A stretch of DNA of 64,000 bases from Candidatus Sericytochromatia bacterium (GTDB lineage: Bacteria > Cyanobacteriota > Sericytochromatia > UBA7694 > JACMQJ01): the NCBI GenBank assembly GCA_026004035.1, contig BPII01000008.1, positions 1 to 64,000 on the forward strand. Direction: 5' to 3'. Position 1 is the first letter of the stretch, and the number at the start of each line of letters is the position of its first letter. A program made the position numbers and the translations under genes. This document shows positions 39,135 to 48,170 of the stretch, in pieces. Below the pieces are notes generated by a model. The model ran no database searches. It was not told the DNA's origin and saw only the letters and a list, made by a program, of their open reading frames with translations.

Positions 39135-39395
39135 CTAATCATTATTTTTTGTTCTAAATCTAGAAATATCAGCTATTTTAGATGATTGTTCTTCTTTGCT
39201 TTCTTTAATAGGTGATATAAGATTTGTTAAATTGTTAGCTGAATCTTCTATCATTTTTGCAAATATGAAAAATTCGTCTGTTTCAAAATAAACTGCTACT
39301 TTTCCTATATTTACAACTACTTTATTTTCACTTTGAACTCTCCATGTATATCCTATTTCGCATTCTCCAATAGTTACAAAATCATCAATATCCAT
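39135..39395 (-). CDS. Small hypothetical protein
   Basis: The ATG at 39395 gives 86 residues (MDIDDFVTIGECEIGYTWRV); a longer frame opens with TTG at 39422. A compact beta-rich core (KVVVNIGKVAVYFETDEFFI) is followed by a charged, probably disordered tail (KESKEEQSSKIADISRF). There is no signal peptide or membrane span. I do not recognise the family. It lies directly upstream of ssb, so a nucleic-acid or replication link is possible, though nothing in the sequence shows it. Confidence 0.6.
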   Translation of the reverse strand: MDIDDFVTIGECEIGYTWRVQSENKVVVNIGKVAVYFETDEFFIFAKMIEDSANNLTNLISPIKESKEEQSSKIADISRFRTKNND

Positions 39396-39487
39396 AAAAT
39401 AAATATCCAAATAACTAAACAATTAGTATTTTAACTTTTTTTAACTATTATAGTCAATATATAAATTAATTTTATTTGTAATTTTTC

Positions 39488-40375
39488 CTACCTAAATTTA
39501 TAAGGATGCCATGGAATAATAAAAGAGGATAAAATTATCATTATTATTGTCAGATAAATATTTGATTTAAGAAAAATAGTTAAAAAAACAACAATAACAC
39601 AAAATGTATATTTTATTAAAGTAAATGTAAAATTATATATATTTATTTTATCAAAATAAAAATTATCACTAATAATTAAGTATCTTAATAAAATAGTCAG
39701 AAAAGAAACAATGCTTATAATTGTTATTTTATCAATATCATAACTTGGAATTATATAAAATATCTCTTTCACAAATAAAGGAGTTATAAAAGGTAAAATA
39801 AAAAATAAGTATGGTAGTAAAATTTTTGAATAAATTTGTCCCATGTTTAAAGATATTTCTTCAGATAATAAGTTATTGTCTAAAATCCTTATAAAAGATT
39901 CATCTCTCTTATTTGGAAAATCCATTTCTATAATATTTCTATGTATAGAATACAATTTTAAAAATTGTCCAATAAATGTTCCTACAAAACAAATTAATAA
40001 ATTTGTTTTTAAATAATCTTTTAAAAATATTAAAAATACTATTATTGGTATTTCCAAAATAAACAATGGTAAAAATATTCTATATTCATAATTAATTTTT
40101 CTAAAAAAATTCTTTTTTCCCAAGTAATATGAAATTTTTTGAATAATTTTAAATTTGTTTTCTAAAAAATAACCTAAAATGCTAAACAAAAAAACATTTA
40201 GATATATATAAGAAAAAAAATTATTAATAGATAACATTCTAATATACTCATTGTTTAAATTCAAACTTATATAAATATCATTGTTAATACTTCTATAGTA
40301 TAAGGTAGATATATTTATCTGAAAAAAAAGAATTATAATAAAAGAAATAAACCAAATTAAAAATAAGTAAAACAA
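39488..40375 (-). CDS. Multi-spanning membrane protein
   Basis: A 295-residue hydrophobic protein with about seven or eight predicted spans, starting FYLFLIWFISFIIILFFQI. Short basic loops (KIIQKISYYLGKKNFFRKIN) suggest cytoplasmic faces. No transporter, enzyme or assembly motif is visible. It starts three bases after the stop of the acidic coiled-coil gene, so the two are likely co-expressed. The family is not recognised. Confidence 0.6.
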   Translation of the reverse strand: MFYLFLIWFISFIIILFFQINISTLYYRSINNDIYISLNLNNEYIRMLSINNFFSYIYLNVFLFSILGYFLENKFKIIQKISYYLGKKNFFRKINYEYRIFLPLFILEIPIIVFLIFLKDYLKTNLLICFVGTFIGQFLKLYSIHRNIIEMDFPNKRDESFIRILDNNLLSEEISLNMGQIYSKILLPYLFFILPFITPLFVKEIFYIIPSYDIDKITIISIVSFLTILLRYLIISDNFYFDKINIYNFTFTLIKYTFCVIVVFLTIFLKSNIYLTIIMIILSSFIIPWHPYKFR

Positions 40376-40378
40376 TAT

Positions 40379-42226
40379 TTATTTGTCTTCATCTAATGAT
40401 TTTAATGACAAATCAATCTCATTGTCTAATGATAAATCATCAAGAGGTAATTCATCATCAAATTTTTCTTCCTGTTGTTTTTCTCCTTTCAATGGTGATA
40501 TTTCAGATTGTAATTCAGATACTATTTTCAAATTTTCAATATTAGTTGTCCTTATATTAAAAGCTCCTTCAGCTTCACCTGTCTTTTTATTTAAATCCAA
40601 AGTAGTTTCTATTTTTATATCTTTTTTATCAAGAGCAACAGTTTCTTGTTCAAGTTCTTCTTTAGGTTCTTCTAGTTCTTCTTCTATAGGTAATTCTTCA
40701 AGAGTAGCTATTTCTTGTTCTGGTTCTTCTTTAGGTTCTTCTAGTTCTTCTTCTATAGGTAATTCTTCAAGAGTAGCTGTTTCTTGTTCAAGTTCTTCTT
40801 TTAGGTTTTCAAGTTCTTCTTCTATAGGTAATTCTTCAAGAGTAGCTATTTCTTGTTCTGGTTCTTCTTTTAGGTTTTCAAGTTCTTCTTCTATAGGTAA
40901 TTCTTCAAGAGTAGCTATTTCTTGTTCTGGTTCTTCTTTTAGGTTTTCAAGTTCTTCTTCTATAGGTAATTCTTCAAGAGTAGCTATTTCTTGTTCTGGT
41001 TCTTCTTTTAGGTTTTCAAGTTCTTCTTCTATAGGTAATTCTTCAAGAGTAGCTATTTCTTGTTCTGGTTCTTCTTTTAGGTTTTCAAGTTCTTCTTCTA
41101 TAGGTAATTCTTCAAGAGTAGCTGTTTCTTGTTCAAGTTCTTCTTTAGGTTCTTCTAGTTCTTCTTCTATAGGTAATTCTTCAAGAGTAGCTGTTTCTTG
41201 TTCAAGTTCTTCTAAATCTACCTCTTCCAGTGTTAATTCTTCATCTAAGTTTGTATCTAGTAATTCCTCATCTGAAGGTAACTCTTCTTCGTTTATACCT
41301 TCTTTATAATCAAATTCAGAAATAGATGATATTTCTTTATCTTGTTTATCTTGCTTTAATGTTTTTAGAAAATCTTCTTCCGTTAATTCTTCTTCTAGTG
41401 ATGACATTGTGTCTTTATATTCAGAAATTTGTTTTTCTAGTGAGTTTATTTTTTCTTGTAAAGATTCTATTTGCTTGTTAGCTTTCAATAGTTTTTCTTC
41501 ATATTCTTTTAATTTTTCATTATCTAATGTACTAGTTTGCATGATAGTAGGTTGAGTAGTAGTGCTATCAATATCAGCAACTCTTTTTTCTAAAACATAA
41601 ACTTTAGTTTCTAATTCATTTATTTGTTTTAGATATTTATCTATTTGAATGTTTTTAGCTTCTATTGTATTTTTTAAATCTAATTTTTCTCTCTCCTTAT
41701 TATTTATTTCTATATTTTTTTGTTCTATTAATTTTTTAAGCTCTGGTAATTCAGCAATATTTTTCTTTAGGTTTAAGTTTTCCTCTTCAAGTGTTTTAAC
41801 CATTTTATTTAAAACAGATATTTCATGCTCTTTTTCTTGTAAATTATTTTGCATTAATTTTAATAAATCTTGATTTTCCAAGTTTTGATTATCATCATTA
41901 CTTGCTAAAGATGAAAGGCCTGTTATTTTTATATTAGAACTTATTTCTTTTATTTGATTTTTTAAAAATTCATTTTCTTCTAAGATCTCTTTATGTTTTT
42001 TTATTAAAGGCCTTAAAAATGATTTTACTTCTTCTAAATATTTTTGTTTTTGCTTAACATTAAATTGTCTAAGTAATTCATTTTTTTGTCTTAATCTATT
42101 TATTTCCATTGTTAAGGCAGCATTAGCTTTTTGAGGATCTTCAAAATCATCTATTTCTTCAGACTCTGTTTTATCCCCTAATTCACTTTCTAAATCTTCT
42201 TCTAAGTCTTCATCAAAATCAACCAT
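40379..42226 (-). CDS. Acidic coiled-coil protein with eight tandem 23-residue repeats
   Basis: A 615-residue, very acidic protein with no signal peptide. Residues 30-280 form a long coiled coil (NAALTMEINRLRQKNELLRQ). Residues ~348-531 are eight copies of a 23-residue unit built on LEELPIEEELENLKEEPEQE. A short tail ends ELPLDDLSLDNEIDLSL. A GAGGAG site precedes the ATG. The repeat array is likely to vary in number through replication slippage. The function is unknown; such proteins often act as spacers or scaffolds. The Ser-rich frame opposite the repeat is an artefact of the Glu codons. Confidence 0.75.
   Translation of the reverse strand: MVDFDEDLEEDLESELGDKTESEEIDDFEDPQKANAALTMEINRLRQKNELLRQFNVKQKQKYLEEVKSFLRPLIKKHKEILEENEFLKNQIKEISSNIKITGLSSLASNDDNQNLENQDLLKLMQNNLQEKEHEISVLNKMVKTLEEENLNLKKNIAELPELKKLIEQKNIEINNKEREKLDLKNTIEAKNIQIDKYLKQINELETKVYVLEKRVADIDSTTTQPTIMQTSTLDNEKLKEYEEKLLKANKQIESLQEKINSLEKQISEYKDTMSSLEEELTEEDFLKTLKQDKQDKEISSISEFDYKEGINEEELPSDEELLDTNLDEELTLEEVDLEELEQETATLEELPIEEELEEPKEELEQETATLEELPIEEELENLKEEPEQEIATLEELPIEEELENLKEEPEQEIATLEELPIEEELENLKEEPEQEIATLEELPIEEELENLKEEPEQEIATLEELPIEEELENLKEELEQETATLEELPIEEELEEPKEEPEQEIATLEELPIEEELEEPKEELEQETVALDKKDIKIETTLDLNKKTGEAEGAFNIRTTNIENLKIVSELQSEISPLKGEKQQEEKFDDELPLDDLSLDNEIDLSLKSLDEDK
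40634..41185 (-). repeat. Eight tandem 69-bp in-frame repeats
   Basis: Eight consecutive 69-base units encode 23 residues each. Five share LENLKEE-type centres and three share LEEPKEE-type centres; the two types are arranged EEP, five ENL, then two EEP along the protein. Four consecutive inner units are identical at the protein level, pointing to recent duplication or gene conversion. The whole array keeps the reading frame. Confidence 0.9.
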
Positions 42227-42371
42227 AGAAACTCCTCAGCTATAAATTTTTAATAAGATTTAAATTTTACTAGAAATATAATTCGATAGATTATATCATA
42301 AATATATTTTTTTATGTATTCTCTTTAAATTTTTTTTTAATTATAAATAACACAAAATATTACTTTTCTAG

Positions 42372-42377
42372 TATAAT
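42372..42377 (+). promoter_or_regulatory. Putative -10 box for the ferritin-like gene
   Basis: TATAAT lies 38 bases before the ATG at 42415. The -35 position (42349-42354, AACACA) is a poor match, so only the -10 is offered. An AAGGAGC ribosome-binding site follows about nine bases before the start. Confidence 0.35.
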
Positions 42378-42414
42378 AGTATCTTAAGGTATTAAATTTA
42401 TTAAGGAGCTTTTT

Positions 42415-42873
42415 ATGTTTTCTAATATAGATAAAAAAGAAGTTGCAAAAGCTTTAAATAAAATACTTGAATCTGAATTAGCAGGAGTAGTTTGTTATAC
42501 TCATTATTCACTAATGGTTTATGGATATAATAGAATACCAATAGTTTCTTGGTTAAGAAATCAAGCTCAAAGCTCTTTAGCTCATGCTAATGAAGCAGGA
42601 GAATTAATAACATCTTTAGGAGAGCATCCTTCTTTAAAAATAGCTAATTTATTAGAAACTCATAAGCATGATATAAGAGACATTTTGTTAGAATCATTGG
42701 ATATAGAAAGAAAATCTATAGATTTGTACAAAGACTTATTAAATTTAGTCAAAGATAAATCTGTATTGTTAGAAGAATACGCCAGAAAAATGATTGCTGA
42801 AGAAGAAGCACATTGTGCTGAAGTTGATAAAATGCTAAGAAAACCCGGAGATGTAGAGTCATTTTCAAATTAA
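42415..42873 (+). CDS. Bacterioferritin-like ferritin-fold protein
   Basis: A 152-residue four-helix protein. Helix A has LESELAGVVCYTHYS and helix D has EYARKMIAEEEAHCAEV, the EExxH metal-ligand pattern. Helix C has DIERKSIDLYKDLL with a plausible bridging Glu. In helix B, canonical bacterioferritins have ExxH with a heme Met; here the sequence is SSLAHANEAGE, so neither the Glu nor the Met is at the usual place. It probably stores or handles iron without heme. AAGGAGC precedes the ATG. The stop overlaps the next start (TAATG). Confidence 0.8.
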   Translation: MFSNIDKKEVAKALNKILESELAGVVCYTHYSLMVYGYNRIPIVSWLRNQAQSSLAHANEAGELITSLGEHPSLKIANLLETHKHDIRDILLESLDIERKSIDLYKDLLNLVKDKSVLLEEYARKMIAEEEAHCAEVDKMLRKPGDVESFSN

Positions 42874-43703
42874 TGAGTGTTTCTATTGATGAAATACTAA
42901 ATTCTTATTTAGAAAACAATAAAGATTTTGATTCATCTATTTTTTTTAAAAATATAAATGATGATTTTGATAAAGCACAAGAAGCATATTTACTTGGATT
43001 AAAATTTTATGAAAAAAATATATTAGGTCTAACAGAAAAGTTATTTGAGTTTTCTTTAGATATATTACAAAAGTTAAATAAAAATTTTGAATTATCATTC
43101 TTATTACATTCTTTAGCTTCACTAAAGTTTAAAAATAATAATATAGAAGAAGCTAGACTATTATTTAAAAAGGCTTTATCAATAAAAAAAGATTTAAATG
43201 ATAATTTAGGAATATCATTAGTACTAAAAGATTTGGCTTATTTGGAAGAATCTAATAATAATATTGTTGAAGCAATTAAACTAAATAAAGATAGTATAAA
43301 GTATTTGCTAGAAGAAAAACTTTTAGATGATTTACTTTCTGTGTTTTTAAAATTAATGGATTTGGATAAAGAAAACAAAAAAAATTATTTGGCTCAATCT
43401 CTTTACTTATGTTTGAATAATAATTTAAGTATAGAATCAGTTTTTTTAATTGTAGTAGAATTTACAAAAGAATTTGGAATTGAAAATGAAATAATACCTT
43501 TAATTGTATCTACTTTAAATTTAGTATATACAGCAAAAAATAATATAACTCCAGAAATAAGTAAAGCATTTTTAGAAATAATTTCAAGTTACGCTTTTAT
43601 AAATAAAATAGATAATTTAACTGAATGGATTATAAAAGAAAAATTAGATGATATAGAATTTTCTTTTAAGAGATTAGAAATATTTATAAATAGTCTATTA
43701 TAA
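42873..43703 (+). CDS. TPR-like helical repeat protein
   Basis: A 276-residue soluble protein made of helix pairs. Tetratricopeptide-like units are visible around residues 70-150 (FLLHSLASLKFKNNNIEEAR, then NIVEAIKLNKDSIKYLLEEK). There is no enzyme motif or signal peptide. The one-base overlap with the ferritin-like gene suggests translational coupling and a shared task, perhaps in iron handling or stress, but this is inference from position only. No terminator is evident after it. Confidence 0.65.
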   Translation: MSVSIDEILNSYLENNKDFDSSIFFKNINDDFDKAQEAYLLGLKFYEKNILGLTEKLFEFSLDILQKLNKNFELSFLLHSLASLKFKNNNIEEARLLFKKALSIKKDLNDNLGISLVLKDLAYLEESNNNIVEAIKLNKDSIKYLLEEKLLDDLLSVFLKLMDLDKENKKNYLAQSLYLCLNNNLSIESVFLIVVEFTKEFGIENEIIPLIVSTLNLVYTAKNNITPEISKAFLEIISSYAFINKIDNLTEWIIKEKLDDIEFSFKRLEIFINSLL

Positions 43704-43987
43704 CCTATAAGATTTTTTAAAAAAGAATAAAATAATACTAAATAACATAAAATAAGAAATAAATAAGTTATACTATAATGATACCAATTTATTAAATTGA
43801 TAGTACATTAAAAGTTAATGTTTTTTATAGTTACAATTTTGTTTAATTATACTAAAATTCTTATATGTCAAGTAATTTATTAAAAACTTATAGTTTTTTT
43901 TAATTTTTTATACTTTATTTTTAACTATTAATTATGCACCATTTATTATAAATTGGTATAAGATAATTAACTATTTGAAATTTATTA
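43704..43987. other. Convergent intergenic region, no gene seen
   Basis: A 284-base AT-rich gap between the TPR-like gene and the FliI-type gene, which end toward each other. It has short A and T runs and near-palindromes (for example TACCAATTTATTAAATTGATA) but no convincing hairpin with a T-tract, no ORF and no copy of the dispersed repeat. Confidence 0.4.
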
Positions 43988-45370
43988 TTAAGTTAATCCA
44001 GCCCAACTTGCTGTCTTAGTACCTAATTGTATAATAGCATTAACAGTATCTTGAAACGCTGTAGGTTCTAGTATACCTTGTTTTCTAAAACTATTGACTT
44101 GATCAATCATACTTATTGCATGATCTATTTGTGCATTACTTCCTCTTACATAAGCACCTATATTAATTAAATCTACAGCTTCTTTATATGTAGCCATAAT
44201 ATTTCTAACTTCAGAAGCAGCTCTTTGATGTTCTTTTGTTGCTAATTGTGTAAATAAACGGCTTACACTTGGTAGTGGATCAATAGCAGGATATATATTT
44301 TGAGATGCAATTTTTCTATCCATAACTATATGTCCGTCTAATATACCTCTTACACAATCAGCTATTGGTTCATCCATATCACCACCATCAACTAAAACTG
44401 TATAAATAGCTGTTATTGAACCTTTATCTCCCATACCTGTTCTCTCAAGTAATTGTGGTAACAATGCAAATACCGAAGGAGGATAACCTTTTGAAGCTGG
44501 TGGCTCGCCTATTGCTAATCCTATTTCGCGTTGAGCCATAGCAAAACGAGTTACGGAATCCATCATTAAAAATACTTTTAATCCTTTATCTCTAAAGTAT
44601 TCAGCAATAGCAGTTGCTGTATATGCTGCTTTAACACGCTCTAAACTTGATGTATCAGATGTAGCAGATACAACTACAGACCTTTTTAACCCTTCTTCTC
44701 CTAAAGAATCTTCTATAAACTCAAGAACTTCTCTACCTCTTTCTCCAACATTACAAACAACTGAAATATCACATTTAGCATTTCTTGCTATCATACCGAG
44801 TAAAGTACTTTTACCTACACCTGAACCAGCAAATAATCCAATCCTTTGACCTTCACCAAGTGTAAGCAATCCATCTATAACTCTTACACCTGTTGGTAAT
44901 ACTGTGTCTATTCTTTTTCTTTTCATTGGATTTGGTGCAGGTCTTATTAATGGATACATATCTTCAGCAACTATTGGTCCTTTACCATCTATAGGATTAC
45001 CTAATCCATCTAAGACTCTTCCAAGTAATCCTGGACCTACTTTAACAGAAACCTCTTTATTAGTAGCTACAACTTCGCAACCAGCACCTATACCCTCTAT
45101 ATTCACAAGTGGCATTAATAGAACTCTTCTAGCTTTAAAACCTACAACTTCACAAGGATAAACTTTTGTTTTATCAGCTGATTTAACGTAACATAGCTCA
45201 GCTATTCTAACACCTTGTAGTAAAGCTTCTATTATCAGTCCTATTACTTGAACTACTTGACCTCTTGCTCTAACAAGTTCAGAATTTTTTAAAGCAACAA
45301 AATAATTTTGATAATCAAAATTATGTTCAAAGTAATCAACTCTTTGAAGCATTTTCTCATCTACAGGCAT
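43988..45370 (-). CDS. fliI: FliI/SctN-type export ATPase
   Basis: A 460-residue ATPase of flagellar or type III export. The Walker A loop is AGSGVGKST at residues 181-189. Further motifs are CNVGERGREVLEFI, VFLMMDSVTRFAMAQREIGL (Walker B) and GEPPASKGYPPSVFALLPQL, which separate FliI/SctN from F1-ATPase beta. It assembles as a hexamer at the base of the export gate and is held by a FliH partner, encoded nine bases upstream. AGGAGG precedes the start. No other flagellar or injectisome core gene is in the window, so flagellar versus injectisome use is undecided. Confidence 0.9.
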   Translation of the reverse strand: MPVDEKMLQRVDYFEHNFDYQNYFVALKNSELVRARGQVVQVIGLIIEALLQGVRIAELCYVKSADKTKVYPCEVVGFKARRVLLMPLVNIEGIGAGCEVVATNKEVSVKVGPGLLGRVLDGLGNPIDGKGPIVAEDMYPLIRPAPNPMKRKRIDTVLPTGVRVIDGLLTLGEGQRIGLFAGSGVGKSTLLGMIARNAKCDISVVCNVGERGREVLEFIEDSLGEEGLKRSVVVSATSDTSSLERVKAAYTATAIAEYFRDKGLKVFLMMDSVTRFAMAQREIGLAIGEPPASKGYPPSVFALLPQLLERTGMGDKGSITAIYTVLVDGGDMDEPIADCVRGILDGHIVMDRKIASQNIYPAIDPLPSVSRLFTQLATKEHQRAASEVRNIMATYKEAVDLINIGAYVRGSNAQIDHAISMIDQVNSFRKQGILEPTAFQDTVNAIIQLGTKTASWAGLT

Positions 45371-45379
45371 ATAAACCTC

Positions 45380-47095
45380 CTATTCTTTAGAATTTTCTTC
45401 TGAAACTTCTTCTTCATTTTCATCGTATTGATCTTTTATTCCATTAAATATTTCTTCAACTATTGCCAATTGAGTGTGAAATTGTCCATCTACAGTTCCT
45501 GAATTAGTTTCTATAATACAACCACCTCTTGGGACAGCATAATGTCCTGTAATAATAAATTCTTGAACATCAGGTAATATACCTCTAAAATATCCTTCTT
45601 TTGGTAAAATCAAATCTAGATCAAGAGGATTAACTTTTATAAGAACTCTTTCTAAATCACTAACTCGTCTTATTGCTCTATCTAATGTTTTTATACAGAT
45701 TTCTGGTCTTGCCATTATCTCTTCTTTTATAAGCATATCTGCTAACTTAATTGTTAATTTTATAAGTTTTCCTTCATTATCTTTTACAGCTGTAGGAAAA
45801 GCATTATGTAATTGATTTAGAGAATTTGTTGTATCCATTAATAATTGTGCATTTTCTTTTATTGCTTCTTCCCTACCCTCTTGATAACCAATATTAAATC
45901 CATCTTGTGTTGCTGCTTCAACTATTTGTTGATGCTGTTCTTCAGCTGCTTGAATTATTCTAGCAGCTTCCATATTAGCTTCAGATATTATTTGTTCAGC
46001 TTGATTTTTATATTCATTTAGTAAATTTTCACCATCTATTTTTGCTTGTTTTTTTATTCTTTCAGCTTCTTGATTTGTAGTTTGTGCCTCTTGTATAATT
46101 CTTTCAGCTTGTTCTTCTGCCTCTTCTATTAATTTCAAACTCCTAGAATAAGCTTCATCTAAAATTTGTTCTTTTCTAGAAATAATATTGTTAGCAGCAT
46201 TAATTAAATGTTTATCTTCATTCATTTTATTTTTGTAAAACTCTATAGTTTTTTGTATATGTTCTTCAGCATCCTTATTTATTAATTCTCTTTGTTTATT
46301 AAGAACACTTTGTATATGTTCTTCAACTTCGTTTAATAAATCTTCTTTTTCCTTATTTATTAACTCTTCATAAAAATAAGAATTTTGTTCTATAAGGGTT
46401 TTTATATTTTCTTCTAATTTTTCAATAATTTTATTCATAGAGTTAAAATCAGGTGCTTGACTTATTAATTGAGTAGCACTTGCAAGGAGTTCATCTCTTT
46501 GCTCTTGTGTTAAAAATTCTTTTTGAGAAAAATCAAGTTCTATATCTCTATAATTATCAATAAAAGAAGGTAATTGAGTATTTCTAGTTATTTTTGTATC
46601 CCTCCAAGATTGAACAGCACTAAAAGAACTTTCTAGCAAATTAAAAGCAGTTGAAAAATCATCAACTAATGCCTCACCTTCAGAAAGTTTTTTTTCTTCA
46701 ACTTCTTCAATTTCTTCCTGATTAATTTCATCAGCTATTAAACTTTCTATGTCTTCATATTCTGTTTGTATTTCTTCCTCTGTTTGTAATAAATAATCTT
46801 CTTCTTTTTTGCTTAATGTACTTCCTCCTATTAATATCGGCTTACCAATATATATATCATGTTCTTCGTCATATATTAGATCTTCTTCTTCTTCTTCTTC
46901 TGCTGCTTCATCTTTAAAATTTATTTCATTATCACTTTCATATTCTTTTTCTATTTTATCACCTAAAATAATTTCTTCAGAATATTCTATTTCTATTTCT
47001 TCTTCATTATATTTTTCAATAAAATCAATTTCTTCACTATTAAATGATGAATCTGAAGTTTCTAAAAACTTTATTTGACTAGCTTTTAATAACAT
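45380..47095 (-). CDS. fliH: FliH/SctL-like stator with long acidic N-terminus
   Basis: A 571-residue protein, more than twice the usual FliH size. Residues 1-150 are Glu/Asp-rich and probably disordered, with a GAA-repeat-encoded Glu run. Residues 210-400 form a long Glu/Gln/Ala coiled coil (EEAEEQAERIIQEAQTTNQE). The C-terminal 180 residues are the FliH domain (KLTIKLADMLIKEEI, then RGGCIIETNSGTVDGQF). FliH regulates the FliI ATPase and links it to the export gate. The adjacent fliI gene supports this. Confidence 0.8.
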   Translation of the reverse strand: MLLKASQIKFLETSDSSFNSEEIDFIEKYNEEEIEIEYSEEIILGDKIEKEYESDNEINFKDEAAEEEEEEDLIYDEEHDIYIGKPILIGGSTLSKKEEDYLLQTEEEIQTEYEDIESLIADEINQEEIEEVEEKKLSEGEALVDDFSTAFNLLESSFSAVQSWRDTKITRNTQLPSFIDNYRDIELDFSQKEFLTQEQRDELLASATQLISQAPDFNSMNKIIEKLEENIKTLIEQNSYFYEELINKEKEDLLNEVEEHIQSVLNKQRELINKDAEEHIQKTIEFYKNKMNEDKHLINAANNIISRKEQILDEAYSRSLKLIEEAEEQAERIIQEAQTTNQEAERIKKQAKIDGENLLNEYKNQAEQIISEANMEAARIIQAAEEQHQQIVEAATQDGFNIGYQEGREEAIKENAQLLMDTTNSLNQLHNAFPTAVKDNEGKLIKLTIKLADMLIKEEIMARPEICIKTLDRAIRRVSDLERVLIKVNPLDLDLILPKEGYFRGILPDVQEFIITGHYAVPRGGCIIETNSGTVDGQFHTQLAIVEEIFNGIKDQYDENEEEVSEENSKE

Positions 47096-47225
47096 AATAT
47101 TCTAAAATGAATTTTATAATAAAATTTTACCATGTTAAAATTGAAAAAATAAACTAAATTTTATAATTTATTATGAAATTTATATAAATCATAGTATAAT
47201 TTCTTAAAAATATTTTAAGTTTTAT

Positions 47226-48170
47226 ATGACTGAATATATAATAAAAAGATTACTTTTAATACCTGTAACTTTAATTGGTATATTTACAATATCTTTTTTA
47301 CTTCTTTATATAGTTCCTGGCGATCCTGTTGCTACAATAGTTGGACAAAGAGCAGATATTGAAACTATAAAAGCTATTAGATCTGAACTAAATCTTGATA
47401 AACCTTTATATATTCAGTATATAACATATTTAACTAAACTATTACAAGGAGATTTAGGAAAAAGCTTTATAAGAAGTGAATATGTATTAGATGCTATATT
47501 AGAAAGATTTCCTGCTACATTAGAACTTGCTTTATCAGCTATAAGTATTGCTATAACTATAGGTATTCCAATAGGTGTAATATCAGCTGTTAAACAATAT
47601 TCATTTTGGGATAGATTTTTTATGATTTTTGCAATAGCTGGAGTATCAGCACCGGGCTTTTGGGTCGGACAAATTTTAATTTTATTGTTGGCTTATAACT
47701 TAAAATTACTACCTGACGGTGGTTATTCTGAATATTTTCCTGAAAATATTAAATTTTTAATATTACCAGCGTTAGCACTTGGAATAAGAGAGGTAGCTGT
47801 AATAGCTAGATTAACAAGATCTAGTATGCTAGAGGTAATTAGACAGGATTATATAAAAACAGCAAGAGCCAAAGGAGTATCTGAATTAATTGTAATAACA
47901 AAACATGCTTTAAGAAATGCTCTTATTCCTATTGTTACCTATATAGGAATGGATATAGGCTATCTTTTAGGTGGTGCTGTTATAACTGAGACTATTTTTA
48001 CAAGACCAGGTATAGGGTTACTAGCTGTCCAAGCATTAAGAGATAAAGATATACCAATAGTTTTAGGAACAGTTTTATTTTCTTCATTACTAATAGTAAT
48101 TGCAAATTTAATTACTGATTTATCCTATGCTTTACTTGATCCTAGAGTTAAATTAAGTCAAAAATCATAA
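47226..48170 (+). CDS. ABC transporter permease, DppB/OppB family
   Basis: A 314-residue inner-membrane permease for peptides, nickel or related substrates. The start MTEYIIKRLLLIPVTLIGIF, then LLYIVPGDPV, is diagnostic. The cytoplasmic EAA-type loop is DYIKTARAKGVSELIVITKH, which contacts the ATPase subunits. About six spans are predicted. A TATAAT lies at 47195-47200. The partner permease, ATPases and binding protein are absent from the window, which is unusual for this family. Its stop overlaps the convergent NDH-2 gene by six bases. Confidence 0.9.
   Translation: MTEYIIKRLLLIPVTLIGIFTISFLLLYIVPGDPVATIVGQRADIETIKAIRSELNLDKPLYIQYITYLTKLLQGDLGKSFIRSEYVLDAILERFPATLELALSAISIAITIGIPIGVISAVKQYSFWDRFFMIFAIAGVSAPGFWVGQILILLLAYNLKLLPDGGYSEYFPENIKFLILPALALGIREVAVIARLTRSSMLEVIRQDYIKTARAKGVSELIVITKHALRNALIPIVTYIGMDIGYLLGGAVITETIFTRPGIGLLAVQALRDKDIPIVLGTVLFSSLLIVIANLITDLSYALLDPRVKLSQKS

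Noticed and set aside
40383-41309. A 308-residue Ser-rich open frame on the plus strand
   Set aside because: It is the exact antisense of the Glu-rich 23-residue repeats; TTC/TCT runs opposite GAA/AGA codons give Ser by default. The minus-strand frame has a ribosome-binding site and sensible composition.
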